64,000 nt of DNA from Ligula intestinalis (GCA_036362985.1 JAYGXS010000003.1:34949103-35013102); one strand, 5' to 3'. Numbered from the stretch's first letter, positions 37,592-49,028 are shown. The notes: a model not told the origin generated them from the sequence alone. Program-made: numbers and translations.

Positions 37592-39134
37592 GCTTGGCCT
37601 ACGTGGGGCGGAATATTTAAGGATGAGTCTAAAAGTGCACGCGTTTTATACTTTAGCCCGGACTACAGGTCACCGAGGTCCCTACAATTGGACCAACTGA
37701 CACCAGACAATAGGCTTCTGCAAACCATCAATTCGGCCGAACTGGTGTCCTACCTCCGCAGCAAAAGTCACCTATCAACGGGCTTACGATGCTCTAGCGG
37801 CGGACGCGTGTCCCTGCAGAAGTATGCGCAGAACGGAGACGGACAAATCTTCAGGTGCGTTCTGTGCCTCAGCAAACAATCTGTGCGGACGAATTGTATA
37901 TTTTATGGAAGCCGGTTAACGTTGCATAAGCTAGAAAATATGTGCCTGGCGTTTGTTGCCGGCAGAACGGTACAGGAAGTGGGAGCTGTCTGTGGAGTAT
38001 CCCTAAAACTGGCCGTAAACTGGTTTGCATTTTGTAGGAACTTCTGTTCTTACACCCTGAACAGGGTAGCTTCGTCCATCGGTGGACCCAGCATTCAAGT
38101 GCAGGTGGACGAGTCGATGATTACCCGCCGTAAGTACAACCGAGGGCGAAAAGTGCGGCAATTGTGGGTAATCGGAATGTACGACACTGTCAAGAGAAGG
38201 GCAGTGTGCGAACAACTGAGCAGCCGCTCTGTACCGTCCCTCTGCAGTGTCATATGCCGGAGAGTGAAGCACGGCAGTGAAATCGTGACAGACTGTTGGA
38301 GCAGCTATAGTAAGCTGAAGACAATGGGTTATTCGCATTACACGGTAAACCACACTGAGAACTTTGTGGATCCAATTACGGGCAAGCACACGCAAGCCAT
38401 TGAGGCGTTTTGGAGTCGACTTAAACGGGGTCTGCGCTAAAGTGGACCTATCCAGGAAGGTCCGTTTGGGCATACGTTGAGGAAATCCAATACCGAATGT
38501 GGTTTGCCTTCCGAAGGAATAAAGTGTCGGAAGCTTGGGATACTTTCTGCAGCCACATAGCTCATCTGTACCCCGTGAATATGACGGAAGGTATATTCTT
38601 TTCCCACGGCACCTAACCATTACCCAACAGAAGCGAAACTGCGCACCCGAAAACGACTGGTAAACAAAAACCTCAATCCGGAGACTTGCTGCCTCCTGCA
38701 GTTAGAGGAAATGGAGGACATGAACATGCAGGTGGATGGTGGAAACGAAGGCGAACCCAGCGGATCGGGTAAGAATTTAATGCATGTAAAACTAGTCATA
38801 ATATCAGATTATGTGGACGAAAAGACGGTGCGGTTGGGCGGAACGCCTACGGTTTCCACAGACATAAGGCACTGCCGAGCAATCGCAACGCATGAGTCAG
38901 GAAGGTGGATTGATGATGCTGGTGAGGACTTGGATAGCTCTCATGAAGGTGAGTTTCAGGAAAGTTTTTCGTAAGAGTTTCTTTGTTGCAGGTGCAATTG
39001 AGCAATGCGGCAGCCACTTAACGACCAGCAAAGCAAGCAAAGATCGCCACGCATCGAAGGAAGACTGCGGTGGAAGCGACGAGAGAAACACACCAAAAGT
39101 ACCCGGCGGGGAATGTAAAATGGATAACTTATAA
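37592..39134 (+). mobile_element. Merlin (IS1016/ISXO2-like) transposase gene with introns
   Basis: The protein has an N-terminal cysteine pair region (FRCVLCLSKQSVRTN) and a DDE core. D is in QVDES (codon 38,108), D in VTDCWSSY (38,291) and E in QAIEAFWSRLKRG (38,402), the arrangement of IS1595/ISXO2-type transposases known in animals as Merlin. A one-base loss at about 38,436-38,441 shifts the frame; it then continues LKWTYPGRSVWAYVEEIQYR. A 40-bp intron (38,591-38,630, GTATAT...ACAG) and a 43-bp intron (38,949-38,991, GTGAGT...GCAG) keep the frame open to a TAA at 39,132-39,134. The post-DDE extension (VNKNLNPETCCLLQLEEMED and onward) is not a domain I recognise. No ATG start precedes the domain, so a 5' exon is missing or unrecognised. 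Terminal repeats not found. Confidence 0.8.
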
Positions 39135-39783
39135 TTCAGCTCATTGCATGTGCCGCAGCCAAAACTGAACTGCGCAATGGCAAAGTTTACTGCAGGCGGA
39201 AGGCCGAAATGAAAAAGAAGCGGAGGAAGCTGGATCAACGAGCGTCCAATACAATGAAAGAATAAGAATGCGGATGCTGCCACAGGTAAGACAGCTAAGC
39301 GAAAGCTAATGTATTTGTAGGCACCCGTGTAGAAGGAACGAACCAACCGAAGCCACCGCATGCGGTCGAAGGGGAACGGCTAAAACAGTGCGGAAGGAGG
39401 CCGTTTGTAGATATTTTTCTGCAAATGTTATTTTGTGTGAGTAAAAGGAAAGACTGAATTATAAGTTTTTTAGGTGTGGACGGGGAAGTAGGACTTATTC
39501 CGTCGGCGTTTTACAGAGGCTTAGTCCACGGATTATGAAAAGTATAACCGAGGCGAACTGTTGTGGGAATCCTAAATGACGCGGAGCATGGGGACCGTAA
39601 TTGAGACGCTAGAAGATTCCTAAGTATGGGACCGCAGAGTTAGTGGCCGCAGCTCAGTTAGTTGGCCGCAGCCGAAGATGTACCAAGAAACGACCGGGAA
39701 CAAGAGATTCAACCGTACCGATTAACTGAATAGTAAACTGCACTATTCACTCTTAAGTTAGTTGGTAAGTAGCCCAAGTTGAA

Positions 39784-39978
39784 TCAGGGGTTCCCGCCGG
39801 AGTCCAAACGGGTTGCAGTTGGGGAGAGTGAGAGAAGTCGCGACCTTGGCCGGCTTGAGCCAAAGATCGGGGGAGGCGTGAGTTGGGTGCCTGGGTGGGA
39901 ACTGCAGACGATCAGATGGTGGCAAGCATGTGGCGAGACGTAGCAGTCGGGAAGACAGTAGGGTGTAGGCGAGTCCAT
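39784..39978 (-). pseudogene. LINE 3' fragment with cysteine-histidine knuckle (copy 2)
   Basis: Minus-strand frame reads RMDSPTPYCLPDCYVSPHAC, then HHLIVCSSHPGTQLT, and in another frame PDLWLKPAKV. This is the same tail as at 20.5 and 52.4 kb. Frames are broken; only the terminal part remains. Confidence 0.65.
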
Positions 39979-40182
39979 CCGGTGTTGATGCTGGCGAATG
40001 AGCCTAAGTTATCCACTGAGACGCTGTGCCAGAACACAATGAGTCACCTGGGGAGGTGACGTCCCGAGGTAGCAATCGTCGATAAATAGTAACCCAGAAG
40101 GACTGGGGGATGGTAGCAGGACATTGGTGCACTGGCTCACTTTGCTTGTGACCTCCTTCGTGTGGTTCGCAAACGTGCAGAG

Positions 40183-40770
40183 ATTCGGTCGGATTGCTCT
40201 ACCGAAGACTGTACGGCACTCCTCACTCGTCCGCGTGGACGGTGAGGAATAGACAAGTTTGTTGATTGTAGGGATCATGTCCGTTCCCGCTCAGGAACAC
40301 AATGGCTTCGAGAAAAACGGTCGGTACAAGATAAAGTGGTAAAGAAGGGCAGACGCAGAAGGCAAACGGAAAGACGATCAAGGCTCTTGGGAAATTAGGA
40401 AGAATGAGACAATGTGCGATGCCGCACCAGGAAACGTCCTAGGTCAGAAGATTCGGTCGGATTGTCCTGCAGAAGACTTAACTGCACACCTCAGTCGTCC
40501 GAGTGGGCGGGGAGGAATAGACATGGTTGGTAACTATCGGGTTAAGTCCGTTCCGGCTCAGGAAAACGTCTCCCAGAAAGCGGCCGACAAATGATAAAGT
40601 GAGAAAGAAGGGCAGAGGCGGACGGCACACGTGATGACGATCGAGGAACTAGGTAAATTTCCAAGGATGAGTCAGTGCGTGATGTCCCGTAGGAACTCTA
40701 GCCGGGATAACGTTAACCATAGTAAACGTGCGGACTGCTCCATTCACTCGTCCGCGTGGACGTGTAGGGG
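40183..40770. repeat. Diverged tandem repeat, about 268-bp period
   Basis: ATTCGGTCGGATTG begins units at 40,183 and 40,451. Both continue with CAC..CTCA.TCGTCCG, GGAATAGACA, GTCCGTTCC.GCTCAGGAA and AGAAGGGCAGA in the same order. A third partial unit carries CTCCATTCACTCGTCCGCGT at about 40,737. The sequence is non-coding. Confidence 0.75.
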
Positions 40771-40784
40771 AGCCCGAAATGTGC

Positions 40785-40930
40785 CCGAGTCACGGGATCA
40801 GCAAATGTAAGCCACCCGAAGACTATAGCGTAGCAAGCTAAGAAATGAGCACATGTCATGTGATCATGAGTCGTGCGATTAGACACCATAAGCCACCCAA
40901 CGATAGAAGTGTAGCACGCCAAGAAATGTT
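40785..40930. repeat. Diverged 80-bp tandem repeat
   Basis: TAAGCCACCC followed by CGTAGCAAGC or TGTAGCACGC and AAGAAATG occurs at 40,808 and 40,888, period 80. It directly follows the 268-bp repeats. Confidence 0.65.
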
Positions 40931-40961
40931 CCGAAGCAAAGTAGAAATACGATAATAATTA

Positions 40962-41040
40962 AGAATAACCATCTACTTTCAAAATTTGTAAAGTCTGGAA
41001 AAGTACGCCTACTTAAATTTTGAAAGTAGATGGTTATTCT
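40962..41040. repeat. Perfect 26-bp inverted repeat
   Basis: 40,962-40,987 and 41,015-41,040 are exact reverse complements (AGAATAACCATCTACTTTC...), separated by 27 bp. The transcript would form a strong hairpin. It could be the ends of a very short or collapsed transposon, or a foldback element. Confidence 0.85.
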
Positions 41041-42639
41041 ATGTTAGGAAAATTCCGACCCCTAGGGACAACCTCACCGGCATCTTTACCGTTATGTGTT
41101 AGGGTTAAATTTGACTGCTATCAAACAAACTTACGTGTTTGTGTATCAGTGTTTGAGAAAGCAATACTACCACTTATAGTACTATTGCTAACACAACGAA
41201 TAATACAATTTTTAGTACCACACCTCCTACTGTCATTACGGTGACACACTTTACAACTTCTCTAGGTAATATCAAATTAACTTTTTTTGCTATTTCTAGA
41301 GTAAGTGCCACTAGTACTTCCACACTTCAACAGTTCAACGGTCACAACTGATGCCCAGATCGTGGTCCACGCAGTACGCTCAGCAACGCTGACATGAGTT
41401 TGTATTAGTTTCCTGATTATAAGGCTGAGTACTAAACAAAATCTGATCAGTGCAAAGGACGATGTCCACCATGTACCCGACTGAGTCAGTGTCAGCCGTC
41501 ATCCTTATTAATATTTTGATTACTACAACGACTACTACTTCAAATACTACTAATACTACTACTAATACAATGCTAGTAGTGATAGGTAGTGCTGATAGGC
41601 ACGAGACAATTAGCGGAACTCCTTTTTAATAGGTGGTCTCCTCACATGACTAACTTTGATTTCCAACATTTGGATTCCTTAACGGGTGCTGGTCTATGCA
41701 GGCTTGCGGTAGTATTACCCAACGCAGTGGGTTGTCCTTATTGCAGCTTGGTTCATTTCCCGCCTCAACTGTTCGCACTGTGCGCGCATATTCGCGCACC
41801 ACATGGGCCTATTAAACATATTGGATTTTTTTGAATTCATATTTGTTAGCGTCAGGAAGGCATTATATATACAAACTTAGTATCGGAATAAAATTTAAAG
41901 TGGATCTCCTAAATTCCCGATGGTACTTTCTCGGAGTCACGGAGAAAGCTGCTCGAAAAATATGAGGAGAATAATGAGTGAATAGAATCAGTGTTAAGGT
42001 AAATGTGCAGTCTTCGGTTAAATAAATAAATAAATTTTATGCAGAAAATATACTAGTCAATGACCAAATTTCAATTGGAAAGTTATCCTGAAGAAGGCTA
42101 CACCTGGAAGCAAAGAACAGAGAGCTTTTAGATGGGGAGAATGCAGAAGAGGGTATAAAAAATGCGGAATTTCTTAGGTTGTAAGGGTGATTGACATGGA
42201 TAATTACAGAAATTTTGGAATATTTGAACTATTATTAAAGACTGCATAAACAACAGAATTTAATGGATCCATTAATTATGAGAGTGCTCATTAGTTGCTA
42301 CCTCTTGCTGCATAATGTGTGTAACATGAGATGAACTATTGATCATCATATAAGTAAAATTTATCAAGGTCGCTGTGCGCTGATAGGATACTTTTTGTGA
42401 GACTTTTTTGCGTTTTAAATCACTTTAGAATGATTTTTATTCTTCTATTTCTTGCATTTATAAATTCTTACGATTAGTATTCTGCACAGCTTCCTTTCCT
42501 ATATTGAAACTCATCCGGCTAAATAAAACTCAAACATTGGCGTGCACCGAACGCAACCAAAAAACCAATTACATAATGCCGATGTTCTAATTATTTATTT
42601 AACGTATATTTTCGTTAAAAATGCATAAAGGGCTAGGTT
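41041..42639. other. No recognised genes; ACT-rich microsatellite
   Basis: Contains a degenerate ACT/AAT trinucleotide run at about 41,520-41,580. The word GATGTCCACCAT at about 41,460 recurs at 43,917, linking this stretch to the long-period repeats to the right. Confidence 0.4.
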
Positions 42640-42800
42640 TGGGTTAGTTTAAAGGTAAGGGTTAGTTTTAGGGTTATGGTTAGGGTTAGGGTTAAGGTTA
42701 GGGTTAGGGTTAAGGTTAGGGTTANNNNNNNNNNGGTTAGGGTTAAGGTTAGGGTTAGGGTTAAGGTTAGGGTTAGGGTTAGGATTAGTGTTAGTGCTAT
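42640..42800 (+). repeat. Interstitial telomere-type array (TTAGGG with TTAAGG variants)
   Basis: Both sides of a 10-N gap (42,725-42,734) consist of TTAGGG units interspersed with TTAAGG, often as two TTAGGG to one TTAAGG, giving an 18-bp higher-order period. The edges decay (TTAGGATTAGTG, TTAGTGCTATGG). Single-copy-like sequence lies on both sides, so this is internal rather than a chromosome end. The gap is only a placeholder, and the true array may be longer. Confidence 0.9.
42725..42734. other. Assembly gap (10 N)
   Basis: Ten undetermined bases inside the telomere-type array; the assembler failed in a tandem repeat. Confidence 0.98.
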
Positions 42801-44104
42801 GGTTTAGCCTAGAGGTTTACTTTTTGTTTTGTAATTGGTTTACGGGCTGCAGACATTGCTCTGCCATATTCTCATTCTTCCCTAATGCATTCATTTGCAT
42901 CAAATAATTGCTGAACCTTCATATTTATGCTTAAAACGTTCCGCAATAATGCGAGAAATTCTATTTTTCCCGATTTCTTTGGCTCCCTTGGCAGCATAAA
43001 AGCAGCCAATCAGCGCACGGTCAGTTTACTTTTATTGTAGACAAATAGCCCTTCTCGTGTAACATATGAGAAGATACACAATTTAATTCGTACAGAAATG
43101 TAAATAAGGTCATGGGACATGGTCACGAAGGCTAATTAGTAAAGTAGGTAAGTTAAAACAATGTGGAAACAAAAAGGGAGGAAAAACGTTAAAGCGAAGA
43201 GGTGGCAGGAGACTGTGTAAATCAGGAAGCCGGATGCTACTAAGGCAAAGTTAGGTTAACTACATGCTCCAACTGTTAACATGGGTCAGGTATTGACCGC
43301 CGTACTCTAGCGGCACTTAGAAGGCGAGAGCTCTATCTGCCACGTGGAGCCCAACACAGAAAATGTCCAAATCCGAATAAATTTGTTCAAGGCATCGCTC
43401 AGCCCTAGAGTTAGAGAAGGGATACACACACGTTAGGTCGTCCATATAAATATAAGATTGAGAGCATTTAACTGTCATTGGAATATCATTTACGTACCTT
43501 GAAGGACACTGCTTAAAATTGCAGTAGGTGTAGAGTATGAGGACCTCACTAAGACATTTTGCTTTCGATTAGATAGGTATGATCTAAAAAAGTCAGTGAG
43601 AGGACTGCGAATTACTATAGCATCTAGTTTGGCTAGAAGATGCCTATACACCACCTTCAAAACCTTCAGTATAACACTGTTAGCTATGCCAGATTACTCA
43701 ATCTCTCGTCATCAACAGTTTTTTCACATATAGTTGTGCCTAGGCTCATATACCACATTCAGTATGACCTTCGGCTTTTTATCTGTGCGGATCTATTGAT
43801 GCATACGTTATTGAGAGACCGAGACTACCACGGTGCGCTAAGCACTATGGCTTGGAAGGTATCCAAATGACTCTTATAATCAAAACCTGTGTGTTTGTTC
43901 GACCATCGCAAGCGAAGATGTCCACCATTTGCCCGAGAGCAGGGACGGTGACTGTGGTGAGGTATAGTGAAAGTAGATACGCCGCCATCTACACCACTCT
44001 AAACCCTCTCAACTGCATTTAAGCGATGACAAGACAAAAATCGAGATGACTGAGCAGGGAGAGGGCATAGGCCGCAGCCATAAACAACGCGTAACTTAGT
44101 ATTT
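42801..44104. other. No recognised genes
   Basis: No coding motif. The 76-codon frame at 43,640-43,870 is unsupported. Confidence 0.4.
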
Positions 44105-45300
44105 AGTGTCAGTAGACTTTGCGCGGGTACTACTGCACTATCTACCCTCACTCACCAAAGTAGGTGTCTAGCCAGACTGAAGTCAACCAGGACTGGTACT
44201 GCTAATACCACTGCTACTATTTCTAATACAACTATGTAGGGTGTAGGTGAATGACAGTATTTGCTGGTACTTTTACTGACATTTTTGTTAGTCAAAAGTG
44301 ACACTGATTAAAGTCAGCACTGGGATCGTATCCCCTAAATCTCTACGAGGAGTGTAGTAGTACTAGCGCTAACACTGACGCCACCATTTTTCAGAGATGA
44401 CGCTGACTAAGCCAACGCTAGGGCTCGTATTCCCTTTGTCTTAATAAGGAGTGCGAATCTGGGTTTAAAGAATTTCGAGTAAGTAAACGCTTGGGTCCTG
44501 TGCATAGCAGTGCTTACCTCGGCTTCCGCACTATCAACTCTTTCCATCGAGCTTTGTACTTTTCTACTAGGTACGGACTAAAAGAGCTTCTACTAATCAT
44601 GCTTAACTAAGCCAGTAGATACTACGCTGTAAATACTGTCTGTGTGATTTTTAAGAAGTCGCATCCAGAATGCGCTCCAAATCTGCGTGAGGTAATAGTG
44701 ATTAACATTTAGATAATAATTGAGCGTTTGTAAATAAATGCACAAGTCTTACCGTGCCCTTATGCTGTGAAGTTTGCCGTCTCTAGACTAAATTTAGGCT
44801 TGTTACAGTATCTATCTGTAGTAGTACGACAATGCAGCATCAGGTAGGGCAAGTAGATCAGTCGAAGTCAGTGCAACTAGAATCGGGCAATGTTAGTGAT
44901 GTTGGTAGTATTAAGAATATTGGTGGTACTAGCACATCAGGGCTTTCCTTGGTTTCCGCCCTCTCACTTCTATCCATCAGACTGTGTTATCTTATTGTTA
45001 ACGAGACGTTATCAATTAATATCACAGGTTCTGCGATGTCACATGGTGCTACAGTAGCCTTTTGCGCTGGTACTATATCACTATTTACCCACACTCACCC
45101 ATAGTAGGTGCACATAAATATTCCAGGCGCCTCGTCTTCCTATTTCTACTACTACAACTACTGTTTATACTGCTGCTTCTAGCGGTGTATGTGACTAATA
45201 GTAGTACTGATAATATTTTTTGTAAGAAGTGACACTATCTGGTGTCAGGTCTGGGAGCGTGTTCTCTTGGTCTCACATAAAAGTGTGTACTTGGATTTTT
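44105..45300. repeat. Degenerate long-period repeats (about 930 bp, with about 100-bp subunits)
   Basis: TTTGCGCGGGTACTACTG with CTCACTCACCAAAGTAGGTG (about 44,117-44,170) recurs as TTTGCGCTGGTACTATATC with CTCACCCATAGTAGGTG (about 45,060-45,107). The block GTGACACTGA...GTCAGCACTGGGATCGTAT (44,299) recurs at 44,396 (period about 100) and at 45,229 (period about 930). Spacing and order are kept, so these are real but old tandem copies. Two further related words occur at 41,460 and 43,917. Confidence 0.65.
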
Positions 45301-46457
45301 TGCTATTTCTAGTAGAGTAGATATGTGGGGCCCGGAGCACATCAATGCTTGTCCTGGTTTTCTCCTAAGTTTACACTGCTAGGGCAAGGATACTACTGTT
45401 AGAAGTGCTATGCCTATGCTAGAACTGCTAGTTCTAGTGATAATAATAAGGTTTATTCGTAAAGCACATCTTTGGCGCCGTCAAAAACCCCGGAAGGCAG
45501 GAAAACACCTAAAAACTTATACGCAAAATAGGACATTTACCTAGTATGCAGTTCTGACCTAAAAGCGGATATTAGTAGGCTCAAGGTGTGATTTTGCGCA
45601 GTGGTCGACTAGTTGTGTGAGAGTCAGGCCGTAATAGTTCCTTCTTAGCGTGGTCTCTGGCACACATTCATGTGAGATTAAGCTTGAAAAAACTCCCACC
45701 CTTCGCATATTTTGCACCACGCTGCCTTCCGCGGCTCTGACGGCGTCGAAAATGTGCTTAACAAATGAACCTTAGTATTAATATTATTATTATTAATATC
45801 TACCATTAGCAGTGACCAGGGACCGACATAAGCTACTGAACCGACCAAAAACTCTTCAAAATAGTCAACTAAAAGCACCTTTAAGATTATCTAGCGCCAT
45901 CATTTACGTTCTGTTATTCACGCATGACTATTCAATAGACGTGATACCGAAATAAGACATGCAACATAGCGTGGACTTCTTTGACTCCGGTTACACTGTC
46001 TTATCTTAATCCGGCGGCTACAAATCCACCTCTAAATCCGGAGGGCCCTCACTTCCGTGCAAAATAAATCTATTTTCGAAGCTAAATGCACGACGGCTGG
46101 TACGGAAACGAGGAAAACTTACAAGACTAACGTGCTATAAACCGATAGCACCAGCACACCACCACTGCTCTAGTGTCCATACTGGCAACGGACGTCTCGG
46201 CTCTGGGTCGGTTTTGTTTGATGTCCGTGAGTTCAGCATAAAGTGATTTTTTTAAGGTATTATGCATCACAGAACACACAAAAACTAGTGGAAAACCGCC
46301 AGTTTATTGGGGACGCTATCTACGAGACTTCCCTAATAGCAAACTTTGCGGGATCGAGGTACGAAATGTCGTGCAAAAATCATGGCTAAATCTGATTGGT
46401 TGCTACACGACTCGTATACCCCGTTGCTAAGCGCGCAAATGCGTCCACGCAGAGCTA
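45301..46457. other. No recognised features
   Basis: Should hold the 5' end of the CACTA element, but I found neither a matching terminal repeat nor upstream transposase exons. Confidence 0.35.
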
Positions 46458-47681
46458 TTGGAAAATCGATATTCCTTATCTGTGAGCGGCCGCCTCACGC
46501 TTAGGCACGCCATTTGGTGCATTAATCTCAGTGACCGTAAGCGAAGTGATAAGGATTTTCACCGCTGGATGGATGACTGCTATCGAATTGATACATCCCC
46601 GTTAATTGCATGTAATTTTAAAATGGTAAGCGGTTTCCCTCTAGACCCCCTTCACCTAGTGTACCTGGGCGTAATGCGCAGGTTATTGAATTTATGGCTT
46701 GAGTCCGACTGGGAAGTCGTACAAGCTATCAGATGAGGCTTTAGCTATAGTTAATGAAAGGCTAAAATCAATTAGCCCGCACCTGCCACGGATGTTTTCA
46801 CAGCGTGCGAGGTCACTGTCAGAAGTTGATACGTGGAAGGGAACGGAATTGCGCCAGTTTTTGCTGTACACTGGAGTTGTAGTTCTGAGAGACATGCTTC
46901 CAAAAAGTATTGGAAGCATTTCTTCCTACTTTTTGCGGCAATACGGTGCTTAGTCCACCCACAGTCATGTAGAAAGTGGGTGCCGTTTAGTAGGCGCTTG
47001 CTTGAAATGTTGGTCGATAGATATGCACAATTGTACGGCAATCATGAGGTGGTTTACAATGTTCACAGCATTATAAACCTCCCGGACGATGTAGCAGAGC
47101 ATGGCCCACTTGATAGTTTTTCATCGTTTCCTTTCGAAAGCTACTTAGGTCAAATAAAAGAAATGCTGAGAAAACCGTCGCAATCGGTACCGCAAATTGT
47201 GCATCGGTTAGCTGAACGGCGAAAGCTGTGGAGGCCCATAGAACAGCGAATGGAGTGGCATTTCAAGCACGAACACCGTAATTGTCCAGTACCACCAAGT
47301 GGTGGGTCGTTCACGCAATTCAAGTCTATAGAGAAAGGTAGACTTATGATAGGTGCAACGTCTTCAGAGGGCTCCATTGCTGTTGACGATAAGTTGATTT
47401 GCCTGCAAAATATTGTACGCTACCCGTCCGGTGAAATTGGTTTATTATACGTTGAATACCAGGATGTTGAGGATACCCTTGACTTCCCAGAGGACTCTCA
47501 TCTTCTTAAAGTTTTCAAAGCTAATTTCGGTACCACAGTGAACAGCTGCCTGTTGCCGTCCTCCTTTCGGAAGTATACCAGTTTCCCCGTGGACAGTCAT
47601 TACGTCCTAATTGAAATCAATGAACGTTTGGATTCTGCAGACGGGTACGTCAGTACGCCGGATAGTTCATCTGCAAGGTAA
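46458..47681 (+). mobile_element. CACTA/EnSpm-like transposase gene (3' half), two frameshifts
   Basis: Hallmarks occur in order: a charged block ending SDKDFHRWMDDCYRID, then SGFPLDPLHLVYLGVMRRLL, then LSDEALAIVNERLKSISPHL, KGTELRQFLLYTGVVVLRDM, KYWKHFFLLFAAIRCLV, VVYNVHSIINLPDDV, and EHGPLDSFSSFPFESYLGQI. These are typical of the C-terminal part of EnSpm/CACTA transposases (Tnp2 end and the DUF4218-like region). The frame changes near 46,698 and again at the A-run 46,902-46,906, where one extra A would restore it. The ORF then runs without a stop to about 47,681, and AATAAA signals follow at 47,809 and 47,824. The N-terminal catalytic part is not recognisable upstream. CACTA elements are known in schistosomes, which fits a flatworm host. 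Confidence 0.8.
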
Positions 47682-47808
47682 CCCATATTCCTGTCATCCT
47701 TTTTCACTGCATGGCTCCCCTCATGGGCACTGTCCAACAATCCTACAATCCTACGGCCCCCAGATATTGATTGGTGGACAGTGAAGAGTGGCAGTGAATG
47801 TACGCATT

Positions 47809-47829
47809 AATAAAGCTATCCCCAATAAA
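47809..47829 (+). terminator. Polyadenylation signals of CACTA gene 1
   Basis: Two AATAAA hexamers (47,809-14 and 47,824-29) lie about 130-145 bases after the transposase stop and before the ATG of the second gene, consistent with separate transcripts. Confidence 0.5.
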
Positions 47830-47913
47830 ACTTTATCTTTTACTACAGAGTACAGGCCATAGTTAGAAATGTCCTACTAAAATGCACTTTTTCCTGTTGG
47901 GTTGTAGTTCAGC

Positions 47914-48957
47914 ATGTCGGACGAAGAGCAGTCAGAAAGACGAAGATCTAAGCGAAGCAAGCGTCAGCCCTCCTCCCTTCAGTGGTATGTAACTGGGGAG
48001 ATCCCCAACCTATCTTCGCCTTGCGTAAGCAAAACATTGACGTCATTAACTATTGCCGCAGGAATCCTCCTCTGACTCCGGAAGCGTCATTACTATGCCG
48101 TCTGGAAGTTCACCACCTTACCCAGGTAAGCAATCAAAGTAATGCATATTTCTTCTTAGGCAGCAGTCAAAAGCGACGCCATACAAAGCGCCGGGAGAGA
48201 GGCTCCAATAAGCCCATCAAAAAAGCACTGAAATGGGTTATTAAGACGTTAATGGAAGACAGGCGTCATAAAATTATACTTGAAGAGCGGCTTGAAGAGC
48301 GGCTGGTCGGGATCAAAAATTTGCTTATGCAAATAGTAAATGGGGAAGTGCAGCCTGCGACTGGGACTTCGGCCCCAAGTCAAAGGCCACTCATCCCAAA
48401 AGCTGAAACATGGGATGAGTTTATGGAATTCGACCGCACCTTATCTAATAAGGAATTCCGCAAGCAAGTGGTAAGTGCACCCTTTTTTAAACTGAAGTTA
48501 CTAGACTGCATTCTTCTCCAGTTTCGACGCAACCGACGTGTTGGCTTTCGTGGAAAGGGCCTTTCAGACTCTTTTCACCGACAGAATTACAGAAGATGTC
48601 AGAGTTTACGGCCGCCAACATGGGAAGAAAGCCTTCTTTAAGACAGAAGCTCACAGAGTGATATTGCGTAATTACCATTAATTTACCTTTAAAATACCAT
48701 CCTTCAGAGGCCTTTTCTATTCCTCGGGGGTCACCGGCGATTGACCGCACAGCTTACGAGGAAGCCTTTAAGGTTGCGTTCAGAAAAGGTTACGAACGCA
48801 ATCTGAAGTGACTTTTAAGGGAAGCCGCTGAGAGGGCCATGGCCGGTAAGTAACCGAAAACAATGACGTTGTCTGTCATATCATCCTCGGCGTACTGTAA
48901 CCCTTTTATTTAATTCCAGAGTCTGAACCCACACCCAGCCCCTCCAAAGAAAATTAA
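47914..48957 (+). mobile_element. CACTA second gene: DUF4806-like protein, six exons, one premature stop
   Basis: Exons 47,914-48,024, 48,062-48,125, 48,160-48,470, 48,505-48,667, 48,708-48,845 and 48,920-48,957 join in phase. The introns are 37, 34, 34, 40 and 74 bp with GT..AG ends. The product (about 274 residues) starts MSDEEQSERRRSKRSKRQP, a basic likely nuclear-localising head. A coiled/charged segment (ILEERLEERLVGIKNLL) follows, then a DUF4806-like domain: FMEFDRTLSNKEFRKQV and, after splicing, TDVLAFVERAFQTLF and VRVYGRQHGKKAFFKTEAHR. The end is SEPTPSPSKEN. One in-frame TGA (48,809-48,811) follows ERNLK, where TGG would be one base away. The start is chosen because it is the first ATG after gene 1's polyadenylation signals and joins in frame. 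Assignment to the same element is inferred from position and orientation. Confidence 0.7.
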
Positions 48958-49022
48958 CCTTCCCAAGGACAAGCTAGAGGAATATATTTTTGTACACCTT
49001 TTTAAAATAATATTTTAAGTTT

Positions 49023-49028
49023 AATAAA
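49023..49028 (+). terminator. Polyadenylation signal of CACTA gene 2
   Basis: AATAAA lies 66 bases after the TAA of the DUF4806-like gene. Confidence 0.5.

Noticed and set aside
38711..38974. Separate small host gene downstream of Merlin
   Set aside because: A 40-bp intron at 38,591-38,630 joins it in frame to the transposase, so it is better read as the same gene.
42640..42800. True chromosome end
   Set aside because: Long non-telomeric sequence continues on both sides and the units degrade at both edges.
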